A stretch of DNA of 64,000 bases, from contig CAVVUC010000001.1 in the NCBI GenBank assembly GCA_963751395.1, positions 372,001 to 436,000 of the forward strand, written 5' to 3'. This stretch comes from CAVVUC01 sp963751395. Lineage in GTDB: Bacteria > Verrucomicrobiota > Verrucomicrobiia > Chthoniobacterales > Chthoniobacteraceae. The translations under genes and the position numbers were made by a program. The notes under the pieces were generated by a model that did not search any database, was not told the origin of the DNA, and saw only the letters and a program-made list of their open reading frames with translations. Below are positions 15,650 through 24,104 of the stretch, piece after piece (the stretch's first letter is position 1; each line of letters begins with the position of its first letter).

Positions 15650-18601
15650 ATGATTGGAAAACCCGCCTCACGCCTGGTTGCCATTGGCCTTCTTTTCGCG
15701 TTGAGCGAGATGGCTCTGTTTGCACAGTCCGGCAGCACGACCGGTTCGGATCAGGACGGCGGCTCGCTTCTTCAAAATTTCCAAACGCCGCCGTTGTCAG
15801 CGCGGCCAACGGTCTGGTGGCGGTTCATGGACGACTGCGTCACCCGCGAGGGCATCGCCGCCGATCTGGGTTTCATGAAGCGGGTTGGATTGAGCGGCGC
15901 GGTGGTGTCGTATTGTTCGAGTCGCACGAAGTTGAGCAATCCCCAGCCGGGGTTGTCGCGCGTCCCGATTTTGTCCGACGAATGGTGGAAGATCATGGGG
16001 TTCCAACTCGACGAGGCCGCGAAACGGAATCTCGATCTTTGGTTTCAGGACTGCCCCGGTTACGCGACTTCGGGCGGGCCGTGGATCGCGCCCGAACACT
16101 CGATGCAGAAGCTGGTCTGGAGCGAAGTCACCTGCGACGAACGCAAGAGTTTCGACGCCGTCGTTCCGGTTCCGAATGTGGACAAAAAATGGAACTTCTA
16201 TCGCGATGTCGCCGTGCTGGCGTTTCCATTTTCCGGCGCGGACAAGCCGGTGAATCCGGAGCAGGTGCTCAACCTCACCGACCGCATGGATGCCTCGGGC
16301 CGTGTGAAATGGCAGTCGAAGACCGGCACATGGAAAATCGTCCGGCTGGGCCACACGACCACGGGAGTCCCCGTTCATCCCGCGACGCCAACCGGCTCGG
16401 GCCTTGAATGCGACAAGCTCAGCCGCGAGGCGACGCGGATTCAGTTCGACAGCTACTTCAAAAAAATTCTCGACCAGCGTCCGGCCGGCGCGAAGGAAAA
16501 CGTCCAGTTGTTTTTCGACAGTTGGGAGGCGGACACCCAAAACTGGACGCCGCGTTTCCGCGAGGAATTCCAGAAACGGCGCGGCTACGATCCGCTGCCC
16601 TGGCTGCTCGTCGCGACGGGGCAGTTGATTGGAAGCGAAGAGTTGAGCCGACGTTTCGATCGCGACTGGAGGACCACGATCGAGGAGATGATCAACAGCG
16701 AACACTTCGGCGAACTCGCGCGACTTTGTCACGAAAACGGCTGCCATGAATTTCGTGCGCAACCTTACAACGGGCCGGTGAATTTCATGACGGCGGGGGC
16801 GCTTTTCGACATTCCCGAGGGGGAGTTCTGGCACGTCAACAAAGGCTACGGCTGGTGGACGCTGCGCATGATCGCGTCCGTGAGCCACGTGAACGGGAAG
16901 AGCGTGGCCTCGGCCGAATCGCTGACCGCCAGCCCGGAAGAGTTGCGCATGGATGTCGATCCGTTTTCCACAAAAGCGGAAACCGATCTTGCGTTCGCGA
17001 TGGGCATCAACAGTTTCGCCATCCCGCACATCCCTCACAATCCGTGGCCGAATTTGAAACCGGGCATGACGGCTGGACCTTACGGGATGCTTCTCGCGAG
17101 CGGTCAGGTGTGGGCCGATCTCGCGAGTTCGTGGGTCACGTATCTCGCGCGATGCAGTTACCTGCTGCGACAGGGAACTTTCTCCGCGGATGTCGTCACG
17201 GTTTTTCGACCGGCGCAACGCGGCTATGAACCGCCTGCGGGTTTCTCCAGCGATCTGTGCAACGAAGAGTTGATCGTGTCCGCGATGACGTTCGACGGCG
17301 ATGCTCTCAGCCTTCCGGGCGGGATGCGCTACAAGGTGCTGGAGTTGGTGGACACGACCAAGGTGCTGGGGCCGGCGCTTTCACCGTCGGGCATCGAGAA
17401 GCGTCTCGGCGGAAAACCGGTTCCGCAAAACATCTCGCTGCCGCTTCTGCGTAAAGTGCGCGAGCTGGTGAATGCGGGAGCCACCGTCGTCGGCCCGCGC
17501 CCCGTGTGCGCTGCCGGCTTGAGCGGCTATCCGGCGAGCGATTCCGAAATCGCGCGGATCGCTGAGGAACTGTGGGGGTCCGCTTCTACCACGGGGCCGG
17601 TCGATCGCAAGGTCGGCAAGGGCCGTATTTTCTCCGGCATTTCCGTGAGCGATGTCCTCGCGCGCATCGGCGTGCAGCCCGATTTCAAGACGGTCGAAGC
17701 CGTGTCCGCCGCAGACGTGCCGTGGATTCACCGCCGCATTGGCGACGATGATTTGTATTTCGTCTCCAACCAGAAAAATGAGCGCGTGAAAGTCACCGCA
17801 TCGTTCCGCGTCGATGGCAAGGTGCCGGAATTCTGGCACGCCGACACGGGCCGCGTCGAACCGGCGCGCTCGTGGAGCCGCAAGGACGGGCGGACGGAAG
17901 TGGAACTGGATTTCGATCCGCGCGGCTCGGTGTTCGTGCGCTTCAGTCCGGGCACGCAGAAGCCACTGCCGGTGAAACCAAGCGAACCGAAAGTGCTCGG
18001 TTTGATTCCGTTGTCGGATGGCTGGAAGGTCCGGTTTTCGCCCGACATGGACGCGCCCGCCGAAGCGGATTTTCCGAAGCTCGTTTCGTGGACCGAGCGA
18101 CAGGAGGAGGGGATTCGTTTTTACTCCGGCATCGCGACGTATCAGCGCGAGGCGACAATTCCCGCCGCGATGCTGAAGCCGGGAAGCAAAGTTATTCTCG
18201 ACTTGGGCGCGGTCAAAAACCTGGCGCGCATCACGGTCAACGGCACGACGTTTCCCGAGCTGTGGAAACCGCCGTTCACCTGCGACATCACGACTGCGGT
18301 CAAACCCGGCGCGAACAAAATCGCCGTTGAAGTAGTGAACGTCTGGGCCAACCGCCTGATCGGCGACGAGCAGGAACCGGCGGATGTGGTTTGGGGGCCG
18401 GAACAATTCAATCCGGCGAAACGCTATAAGGGCCAGGCGCTGGAAGCCTTCCCCGAGTGGATGATCAAAGGCACTCCGCGACCGTCTTCCGGGCGACGCA
18501 CTTTTACGACATGGAACTACATCAAAAAAGACCAGCCGCTTTTGCCGTCCGGCCTTCTTGGCCCGGTCGTTCTTTCGGCCTTGGAACCAACGAAACCGTG
18601 A
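15650..18601 (+). CDS. Secreted GH106 alpha-L-rhamnosidase-like protein, copy 1
   Basis: 983 aa with a signal peptide (MIGKPASRLVAIGLLFALSEMALFAQ). The opening ARPTVWWRFMDDCVTREGIAADL is the hallmark of the GH106-type family, in which the barrel starts with a P.VWW.WM..V...GI pattern. Conserved acidic and aromatic stretches follow (NVDKKWNFYRDVAVLAFP, LFFDSWEADTQNWTPRF, HENGCHEFRAQPYNGPVNF, SAESLTA). C-terminal beta domains resemble galactose-binding folds (ILDLGAVKNLARITVNGTTF, NKIAVEVVNVWANRL). The length matches the roughly 1000-aa family. It is predicted to remove alpha-L-rhamnose in the periplasm or outside the cell. The next gene is a close paralogue 14 bp downstream, so they are probably cotranscribed. 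Confidence 0.78.
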   Translation: MIGKPASRLVAIGLLFALSEMALFAQSGSTTGSDQDGGSLLQNFQTPPLSARPTVWWRFMDDCVTREGIAADLGFMKRVGLSGAVVSYCSSRTKLSNPQPGLSRVPILSDEWWKIMGFQLDEAAKRNLDLWFQDCPGYATSGGPWIAPEHSMQKLVWSEVTCDERKSFDAVVPVPNVDKKWNFYRDVAVLAFPFSGADKPVNPEQVLNLTDRMDASGRVKWQSKTGTWKIVRLGHTTTGVPVHPATPTGSGLECDKLSREATRIQFDSYFKKILDQRPAGAKENVQLFFDSWEADTQNWTPRFREEFQKRRGYDPLPWLLVATGQLIGSEELSRRFDRDWRTTIEEMINSEHFGELARLCHENGCHEFRAQPYNGPVNFMTAGALFDIPEGEFWHVNKGYGWWTLRMIASVSHVNGKSVASAESLTASPEELRMDVDPFSTKAETDLAFAMGINSFAIPHIPHNPWPNLKPGMTAGPYGMLLASGQVWADLASSWVTYLARCSYLLRQGTFSADVVTVFRPAQRGYEPPAGFSSDLCNEELIVSAMTFDGDALSLPGGMRYKVLELVDTTKVLGPALSPSGIEKRLGGKPVPQNISLPLLRKVRELVNAGATVVGPRPVCAAGLSGYPASDSEIARIAEELWGSASTTGPVDRKVGKGRIFSGISVSDVLARIGVQPDFKTVEAVSAADVPWIHRRIGDDDLYFVSNQKNERVKVTASFRVDGKVPEFWHADTGRVEPARSWSRKDGRTEVELDFDPRGSVFVRFSPGTQKPLPVKPSEPKVLGLIPLSDGWKVRFSPDMDAPAEADFPKLVSWTERQEEGIRFYSGIATYQREATIPAAMLKPGSKVILDLGAVKNLARITVNGTTFPELWKPPFTCDITTAVKPGANKIAVEVVNVWANRLIGDEQEPADVVWGPEQFNPAKRYKGQALEAFPEWMIKGTPRPSSGRRTFTTWNYIKKDQPLLPSGLLGPVVLSALEPTKP

Positions 18602-18615
18602 ACATTAAAACCCGA

Positions 18616-21546
18616 ATGAATCTTCGATCTCTTCTCAAAAACGGCGCGTGGGTTCTCGCCCTGTCTTCGTTCATCCTCGACGCCGCTTTGAGCGGTTCGG
18701 TTCAAGCAGTCGACGCCGATCCGCTCATCAAGGGATTTCAGTCGCCGCCGAAGGAGGCGCGGCCAACGGTCTGGTGGCGGTTCATGGACGACTACGTCAC
18801 GCGCGAAGGCATCACCGTGGATCTCGATGCCATGCAGCGCATCGGACTCGGCGGCGCGGTCGTGTCGTATTGCTCCAGCAACACCGGGATGAGCGACCCC
18901 AAGCCTGGCCTGCCTTTCGTTCCCATCCTCTCCGACGAGTGGTGGAAAATCATGGGCTTCCAGCTCGTTGAGGCTTCGCGCAGAAATCTCGACCTTTGGT
19001 TTCAGGTGTGTCCGGGTTACGCCACGTCGGGCGGCCCGTGGATCACGCCCGAGCACTCGATGCAGAAGCTGGTCTGGAGCGCGGTGAATTGCGACGGGGA
19101 GAAAGAATTCGATGGCGTTCTGCCGGTTCCTAACGTGGACAAAAAATGGAACTTCTATCGCGATGTCGCCGTGCTCGCTTTTCCCCGATCCGAAGCGAAA
19201 GCGGCAGTCGGCCCCGAACAAGTCATCAATCTCACCGACCGCATGGATGCATCAGGCAGGCTCCAGTGGAAGCCCAAGGCCGGCTCGTGGAAAATCGTCC
19301 GGCTCGGCCACACGACCACGGGCGTGCCCACGCATCCGACAACACCAGCCGGCGGCGGTCTGGAGTGCGACAAGCTGAGCCGCGAAGCGACACGGATTCA
19401 GTTCGACAGTTACTTCAAAAAAATTCTGTCGCAGCGTCCCGCCGGAGCCGCCGGCAAAGTCGAGTTGTTTTTCGACAGTTGGGAAGCGCAGAACGAAAAC
19501 TGGACGCCGCGTTTCCGCGAGGAATTTCAAAAGCGGCGCGGCTACGACCCGCTGCCGTGGCTGTTGGTCGCGACCGGTCAGTTGATCGGCAGCGAGGAGT
19601 TGAGCCGCCGCTTTGATTACGACTGGAAGACGACGATCGAGGAAATGATCAACAGCGAGCACTTCGCGGAACTCGCGCGGCTTTGTCATGAAAACGGCTG
19701 CCATGAATTTCGCGCGCAGCCCTACAACGGCCCGGTGAACTTCATGACAGCGGGCGCGCTTTTCGACATCCCGGAAGGTGAATACTGGCTCAACAAACGG
19801 GAATACGGATGGTGGAGCCTGCGCATGATCGCCTCGGTCAGCCATGTCAACGGGAAGAAGATCGCCTCCGCCGAGTCGCTTACCGCGATGCCGGCCAACC
19901 ACCACATGGACGCCGACCCTTTCAGCACCAAATCGCAGACCGACCTCGCGTTCACCATGGGCATCAACAGCATGGCCATCCACGCAACCGCCCACAATCC
20001 GTGGCCGAAGCTCAAGCCCGGCATGAGCACCGGATTCTTTCCGCCGCTGTTCGGCGCATGGCAGGTTTGGAACGATCTCGCGGGTTCGTGGATCACCTAT
20101 CTCGGACGCTGCAATTATCTGCTGCAACAAGGAACTTTCACTGCCGATGTCGTGAAACTTTTTCGACCAAGCCAGAAGGGCTACGACCTGATGCCGGGTT
20201 ATGCGAGCGACCTGTGCAACGAAGAGCTGATCGTTTCGTCGATGACGTTCGACGGCGATGTGCTCAGCCTTCCGGGCGGGATGCGCTACAAAGTGCTGGA
20301 GTTGGTGGACACAACGAAAGTGCTGATGCCGGCGCTTTCGCCGTCGGGCATCGAGAAGCGCACGGGCAAAACACCGCTCCCGCAAAACATCTCGCTGCCG
20401 CTTCTGCGCAAAGTGCGGGAGCTGGTGAAAGCGGGAGCGACAGTCGTCGGCCCGCGTCCTGTTTGCGCTGCCGGCTTGAGCTGCTATCCGGCATGCGATC
20501 AGGAGATCGCGCAGATCGCGGAGGAATTGTGGGGACCCGCTTCCGCCACGGAACCGGTCGATCGCAAGGTCGGCAAGGGCCGCGTGTTCTCCGGGATTTC
20601 CGTGAGCGAGGTTCTCGCCCGCATCGGCGTGCAGCCCGATTTCAAGACGGTTGAAGCCGTGCCTGCCGACGATGTCCCGTGGATTCACCGCCGACTCGGC
20701 GACGACGATTTGTATTTTGTTTCCAACCAAAAAAACCAGCGCGTGAAAGTCATCGGCTCGTTCCGCGTGGATGGGAAGGTGCCGGAGTTCTGGCATGCCG
20801 ACACGGGTCGCGTCGAACCGGCGCGTTCGTGGACCCGCAAAGACGGACGAACGGAAGTGGAACTCGATTTCGATCCGCGCGGCTCGGTGTTCGTGCGCTT
20901 CACTCCCGGCGAGCAGAAGTCTTCGCCGGTGAAATCTAGCGAGCCGAAAGTGCCCGGTTCGATTCCGTTGTCGGATGGATGGAAGGTGCGGTTTTCGCCC
21001 GACATGGGCGCTCCTGCCGAAGCGGATTTTCCGAAGCTCGTTTCGTGGACCGAGCGAACCGAGAAGGGGATTCGTTTTTACTCCGGCATCGCGAAGTATG
21101 AGCGCGAGGCGACGATTCCCGCCGCGATGTTGAAGCCCGGAAGCAAAATCGTTCTCGACCTTGGCGCGGTCAAAAACCTGGCGCGCATCACGATCAACGG
21201 CACGACCTTTCCCGAACTGTGGAAACCGCCCTTCACCTGCGACATCACGACCGCGGTCAAGCCCGGCGCGAACAAAATCGCCCTCGAAGTCGCGAACGTC
21301 TGGGCGAATCGCCTCGTCGGCGACGAGCAGGAACCTGCGGACATTTCGTGGAGCACCGGGACCAAAGGAAACATCGTCGTGCCTCTGGCGGAGTTCCCGG
21401 AATGGCTGATCAAAGGCACCGCGCGACCGTCCGCCGGGCGGCGCACTTTTTCGACGTGGAACTACATCAAAAAAGAACAGCCGCTATTGCCGTCGGGTCT
21501 CCTGGGTCCGGTCATCCTCTCATCGAGGGCCGGCGGGGAAGATTGA
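18616..21546 (+). CDS. Secreted GH106 alpha-L-rhamnosidase-like protein, copy 2
   Basis: 976 aa from ATG 18616, chosen because it starts the signal peptide (MNLRSLLKNGAWVLALSSFI ... VQAVDA); the frame is open further upstream only by chance. It repeats copy 1 almost throughout (ARPTVWWRFMDDYVTREGIT, NVDKKWNFYRDVAVLAFP, HENGCHEFRAQPYNGPVNF), diverging mainly around the substrate region near residues 385-520 (EYWLNKREYGWWSL instead of EFWHVNKGYGWWTL, HATAHNPWPKLKPG instead of HIPHNPWPNLKPG) and near the C-terminus. This looks like tandem duplication followed by specialisation. The two enzymes may act on different rhamnose linkages. A large inverted-repeat element follows. Confidence 0.78.
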   Translation: MNLRSLLKNGAWVLALSSFILDAALSGSVQAVDADPLIKGFQSPPKEARPTVWWRFMDDYVTREGITVDLDAMQRIGLGGAVVSYCSSNTGMSDPKPGLPFVPILSDEWWKIMGFQLVEASRRNLDLWFQVCPGYATSGGPWITPEHSMQKLVWSAVNCDGEKEFDGVLPVPNVDKKWNFYRDVAVLAFPRSEAKAAVGPEQVINLTDRMDASGRLQWKPKAGSWKIVRLGHTTTGVPTHPTTPAGGGLECDKLSREATRIQFDSYFKKILSQRPAGAAGKVELFFDSWEAQNENWTPRFREEFQKRRGYDPLPWLLVATGQLIGSEELSRRFDYDWKTTIEEMINSEHFAELARLCHENGCHEFRAQPYNGPVNFMTAGALFDIPEGEYWLNKREYGWWSLRMIASVSHVNGKKIASAESLTAMPANHHMDADPFSTKSQTDLAFTMGINSMAIHATAHNPWPKLKPGMSTGFFPPLFGAWQVWNDLAGSWITYLGRCNYLLQQGTFTADVVKLFRPSQKGYDLMPGYASDLCNEELIVSSMTFDGDVLSLPGGMRYKVLELVDTTKVLMPALSPSGIEKRTGKTPLPQNISLPLLRKVRELVKAGATVVGPRPVCAAGLSCYPACDQEIAQIAEELWGPASATEPVDRKVGKGRVFSGISVSEVLARIGVQPDFKTVEAVPADDVPWIHRRLGDDDLYFVSNQKNQRVKVIGSFRVDGKVPEFWHADTGRVEPARSWTRKDGRTEVELDFDPRGSVFVRFTPGEQKSSPVKSSEPKVPGSIPLSDGWKVRFSPDMGAPAEADFPKLVSWTERTEKGIRFYSGIAKYEREATIPAAMLKPGSKIVLDLGAVKNLARITINGTTFPELWKPPFTCDITTAVKPGANKIALEVANVWANRLVGDEQEPADISWSTGTKGNIVVPLAEFPEWLIKGTARPSAGRRTFSTWNYIKKEQPLLPSGLLGPVILSSRAGGED

Positions 21547-21650
21547 CATGCCGGACGACGGAGAAGAGAGCGGTGTTCAGAGCGGATTCGATGGGCAGAA
21601 AGGTCACGCCCCGCGGAAACTGAACCGGAGGCTGAGACCATTTCTTGAAA

Positions 21651-21859
21651 ATAATCGGACTCTGCATGGGTGACGCACGCGCCCCCGCGTGCCGTGCCCT
21701 GCGTCCTCGCAGGACACCTCGTTTCCTCCCGGCGCAAGCCGCTCGCATCCATGAGGCGGGACGCTGCGCGTGCTGGCCCTGGAAGGCATGCGCGGGGGCG
21801 CGCAAGCCAACACGCGAGGCGCGTGCGCCACCCATTCCCACTCTGCAACGTCCGATTAT
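21651..21859. repeat. Large inverted-repeat (MITE-like) element
   Basis: Three pairs of matching arms are nested. The outer pair is ataatcggac (21651-21660) / gtccgattat (21850-21859). The next is tgggtgacgcacgcgc (21667-21682) / gcgcgtgcgccaccca (21819-21834) with one mismatch. The inner pair is cgcgcccccgcg / cgcgggggcgcg (about 21678-21689 and 21791-21802). Together they could fold as one 209-nt stem. No gene is supported in 21547-21951. It separates the GH106 pair from the sigma-factor operon and might end or insulate transcription. Confidence 0.7.
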
Positions 21860-21951
21860 CTCCGGGAATTGGTATGAGACGCGGGGAAAACGAATCTGAA
21901 AAAATTTGTGACCAATCGCTGATTGCTGGAATTTACACTTGAGCCATCCCC

Positions 21952-22482
21952 ATGTCCGACCAAGCCAACCGTCCAGACTCGCGCTTCATCGAGGCGCTGA
22001 CCCGGCATCAGCCGGTGCTGGAGGCCTTTTGTCATGCGAATGTCGCCCGGCGCGAGGACGCCTGGGAGGTGCTGCAGGAGACGAACGTCAAGCTCTGGGA
22101 AAAGTCCGCCGACTGGAATCCCGACACTCCGTTTCTTCCGTGGGCGTTCGCCGTCGCGCGCTTCACGATCCTTTCGCACGTCCGGGATAAAATGCGCGAC
22201 CGCCACGTGTTCGACGGGGACGTGGTCGAGGCGATGGGCGCGGAGACGGAGGCCGCCGCTTCCGAGCTTCCCGAGCGGCAGGACGCGTTGCGCATTTGTC
22301 TCGCAAAGCTGGAGCAGGGCCTGCGCGCGCTGCTTCACTCGCATTACGTCGAAGGGCGGACACTGCGCGAAATCGCCGCGCACGAGGGGCGTTCCGAGAG
22401 CGCGATCAAGATGACGCTGGTGCGCGTGCGGCAGCAATTGAGCGACTGCATTCAGCGCCAGCTCCGGAGATCCACGATATGA
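21952..22482 (+). CDS. ECF RNA polymerase sigma factor, Rhodopirellula/Verrucomicrobium type
   Basis: 176 aa. The sigma-2 region is residues 15-80 (FIEALTRHQPVLEAFCHANV, LQETNVKLWEK, FLPWAFAVARFTILSHVRDK). The sigma-4 region is residues 112-170 (ALRICLAKLEQGLRALLHSHY, GRTLREIAAHEGRSESAIKMTL with its helix-turn-helix). It should direct RNA polymerase to a small regulon, likely including the cassette it heads. Its stop codon overlaps the start of the FecR/LamG gene (ATGA at 22479-22482), so the two are translationally coupled. In this family, a FecR-like membrane protein in the next gene is the usual partner or anti-sigma factor. No promoter could be assigned with confidence upstream. Confidence 0.92.
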   Translation: MSDQANRPDSRFIEALTRHQPVLEAFCHANVARREDAWEVLQETNVKLWEKSADWNPDTPFLPWAFAVARFTILSHVRDKMRDRHVFDGDVVEAMGAETEAAASELPERQDALRICLAKLEQGLRALLHSHYVEGRTLREIAAHEGRSESAIKMTLVRVRQQLSDCIQRQLRRSTI

Positions 22483-24104
22483 GGCAATCCGATGAAAAGC
22501 ACCTGCTGCGGCTGCTCGCCGACGCGCGCGACATGGGCGATGCGCGGGCGAGAACCGACCTGAACAACTGGCTGCGAACCGATGCCGCCGCGCGCGCAAC
22601 GATGGCCGGTCTCCTGGTGGACGAGCAGGCTTTGATCGCCACGCTTCGCAACGAGCAGATTCTTTCGCTGATCGAGAAACCCAAAACGTCCGCGCCGTTT
22701 CCACGCGCGATTCAGGCCGCGCCCGCGCCCGCGCCGCGCCGCTGGTCGTTGCTCGCTCCGATGGCTGCCGCGGCCGTTCTCACGATCGGGTTCATCGTGC
22801 TCGTGCTCGCGCGTCCCGGGGTGCGTCCGACGAACGCCGGCATGGTCGCGCCCGCGACCGTCGCGGTTTTGAAAGAATGCGCCGACGCGGTGTGGAACGG
22901 CCCCGCGCTCTCCTCCGGCTCCGCGCTCGTGCCGGGGCGGGTCGGACTTGAATCGGGAATGATCGCTCTCGAGTTCGCGACCGGGGCGCGAATGATCGTC
23001 GAGGGCCCGGCGGAATTGGAAATCGTCTCGCAGAAGGAGGCGGTCTGCCATCGCGGCCGGTTGCGCGTTGAGGTGCCTCCGCCGGCGCGCGGCTTCACGG
23101 TGCGCACGCCGAACGCGAGTGTGGTCGATCTCGGGACGGCTTTCGGATTGGTGGTCAACCCAGACCGGTCGGCGGTTGTGAAGGTGATGCAGGGCGAGGT
23201 GGAATTGCATCGCGATTCGTCGGTGCATCCGATAAAAAAGGACTCGGCCGTTTCGATCAATACCGCCGGACTCGTGGCGATGACGCGGGTTCCGGATGAG
23301 GCATTTCCTTCCGAGGAGAATTTCCAGGAACGGCTCGCTGCCGGGGACCGGGAGCGGGCAGCCCGCTGGCAGGCCGCCGCCGGGCGGCTCGATGAAGATC
23401 CTTCCACGCTTCTCCATTACACTTTTCAAGAGACTTCAGCCGCAAGCCGCTCGGCGAGGAACCGCGCGGCGGCGGCATCCGCCGAATCGCATGGCTCGCT
23501 CGTGGGAGCGGAATGGGCCGGGGGACGCTGGCCCGGCAAGAAGGCGATCGAGTTCAGCGGCCCTGGCGACCGGCTGCTTTTCAAGCTGGCCGGCACGCAT
23601 CCCGCGGCGACCTGCCTTGCCTGGGTGCGCGTGGACAGTCTGCCCAACATTTACAACATCCTGCTGATGCCGGACGCGGTGAAGCCGTCCGCCCTCCAGT
23701 GGATGATCACCCAGGCTGGAGAACTCCGCCTCGCGCTCACGAATGAATCCGGAAAGCCCGGCTCCGCGCGGGGCTGGGAGGGGCCTGTGAAAGCCGTGGC
23801 GATTTCCCGCCTCGATCTCGGGCGCTGGGTGTTCGTCGCCGCCAGCTACGACGCCCGCACCGGCACCGTAGTTCTTTACCGGGACGGCCAGCAGATCGGC
23901 ACCGGCACATTCCCCGGCGGACTGCCGGTCATGTTCGGTTCCTACTCGTTGGGAAACTGGCCCGGCACGAGCGAGCCCATGGCGGGGGCGGCGGAGACGA
24001 ACAACTCCCGCAACTTCGTCGGGCGGATCGACGAACTCGCCATCCTGTCGCGCGCCCTTTCGCCCGGGGAAGTCCGCCGCTTTTATGAGGAGGGAAAACC
24101 ATGA
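22479..24104 (+). CDS. FecR-domain membrane protein with C-terminal LamG domain
   Basis: 541 aa from ATG 22479; the open frame upstream overlaps the sigma gene and is ignored. The cytoplasmic N-terminus (residues 1-88) includes an anti-sigma-like helical region (LLRLLADARDMG, LNNWLRTDAAARATMAGLL). A single membrane helix spans about 90-111 (SLLAPMAAAAVLTIGFIVLVL). The FecR domain follows (about 125-265, GMIALEFATGARMIVEGPAEL, TPNASVVDLGTAFGLVV), then a LamG/concanavalin-like domain (about 330-530, AATCLAWVRVDSL, GRWVFVAASYDARTGTVVLY, RNFVGRIDELAILSRALSPGE). The layout suits a sensor whose outer domain binds glycan and whose inner part controls the sigma factor. It overlaps the GH16 gene by ATGA. 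Confidence 0.88.
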   Translation: MRQSDEKHLLRLLADARDMGDARARTDLNNWLRTDAAARATMAGLLVDEQALIATLRNEQILSLIEKPKTSAPFPRAIQAAPAPAPRRWSLLAPMAAAAVLTIGFIVLVLARPGVRPTNAGMVAPATVAVLKECADAVWNGPALSSGSALVPGRVGLESGMIALEFATGARMIVEGPAELEIVSQKEAVCHRGRLRVEVPPPARGFTVRTPNASVVDLGTAFGLVVNPDRSAVVKVMQGEVELHRDSSVHPIKKDSAVSINTAGLVAMTRVPDEAFPSEENFQERLAAGDRERAARWQAAAGRLDEDPSTLLHYTFQETSAASRSARNRAAAASAESHGSLVGAEWAGGRWPGKKAIEFSGPGDRLLFKLAGTHPAATCLAWVRVDSLPNIYNILLMPDAVKPSALQWMITQAGELRLALTNESGKPGSARGWEGPVKAVAISRLDLGRWVFVAASYDARTGTVVLYRDGQQIGTGTFPGGLPVMFGSYSLGNWPGTSEPMAGAAETNNSRNFVGRIDELAILSRALSPGEVRRFYEEGKP

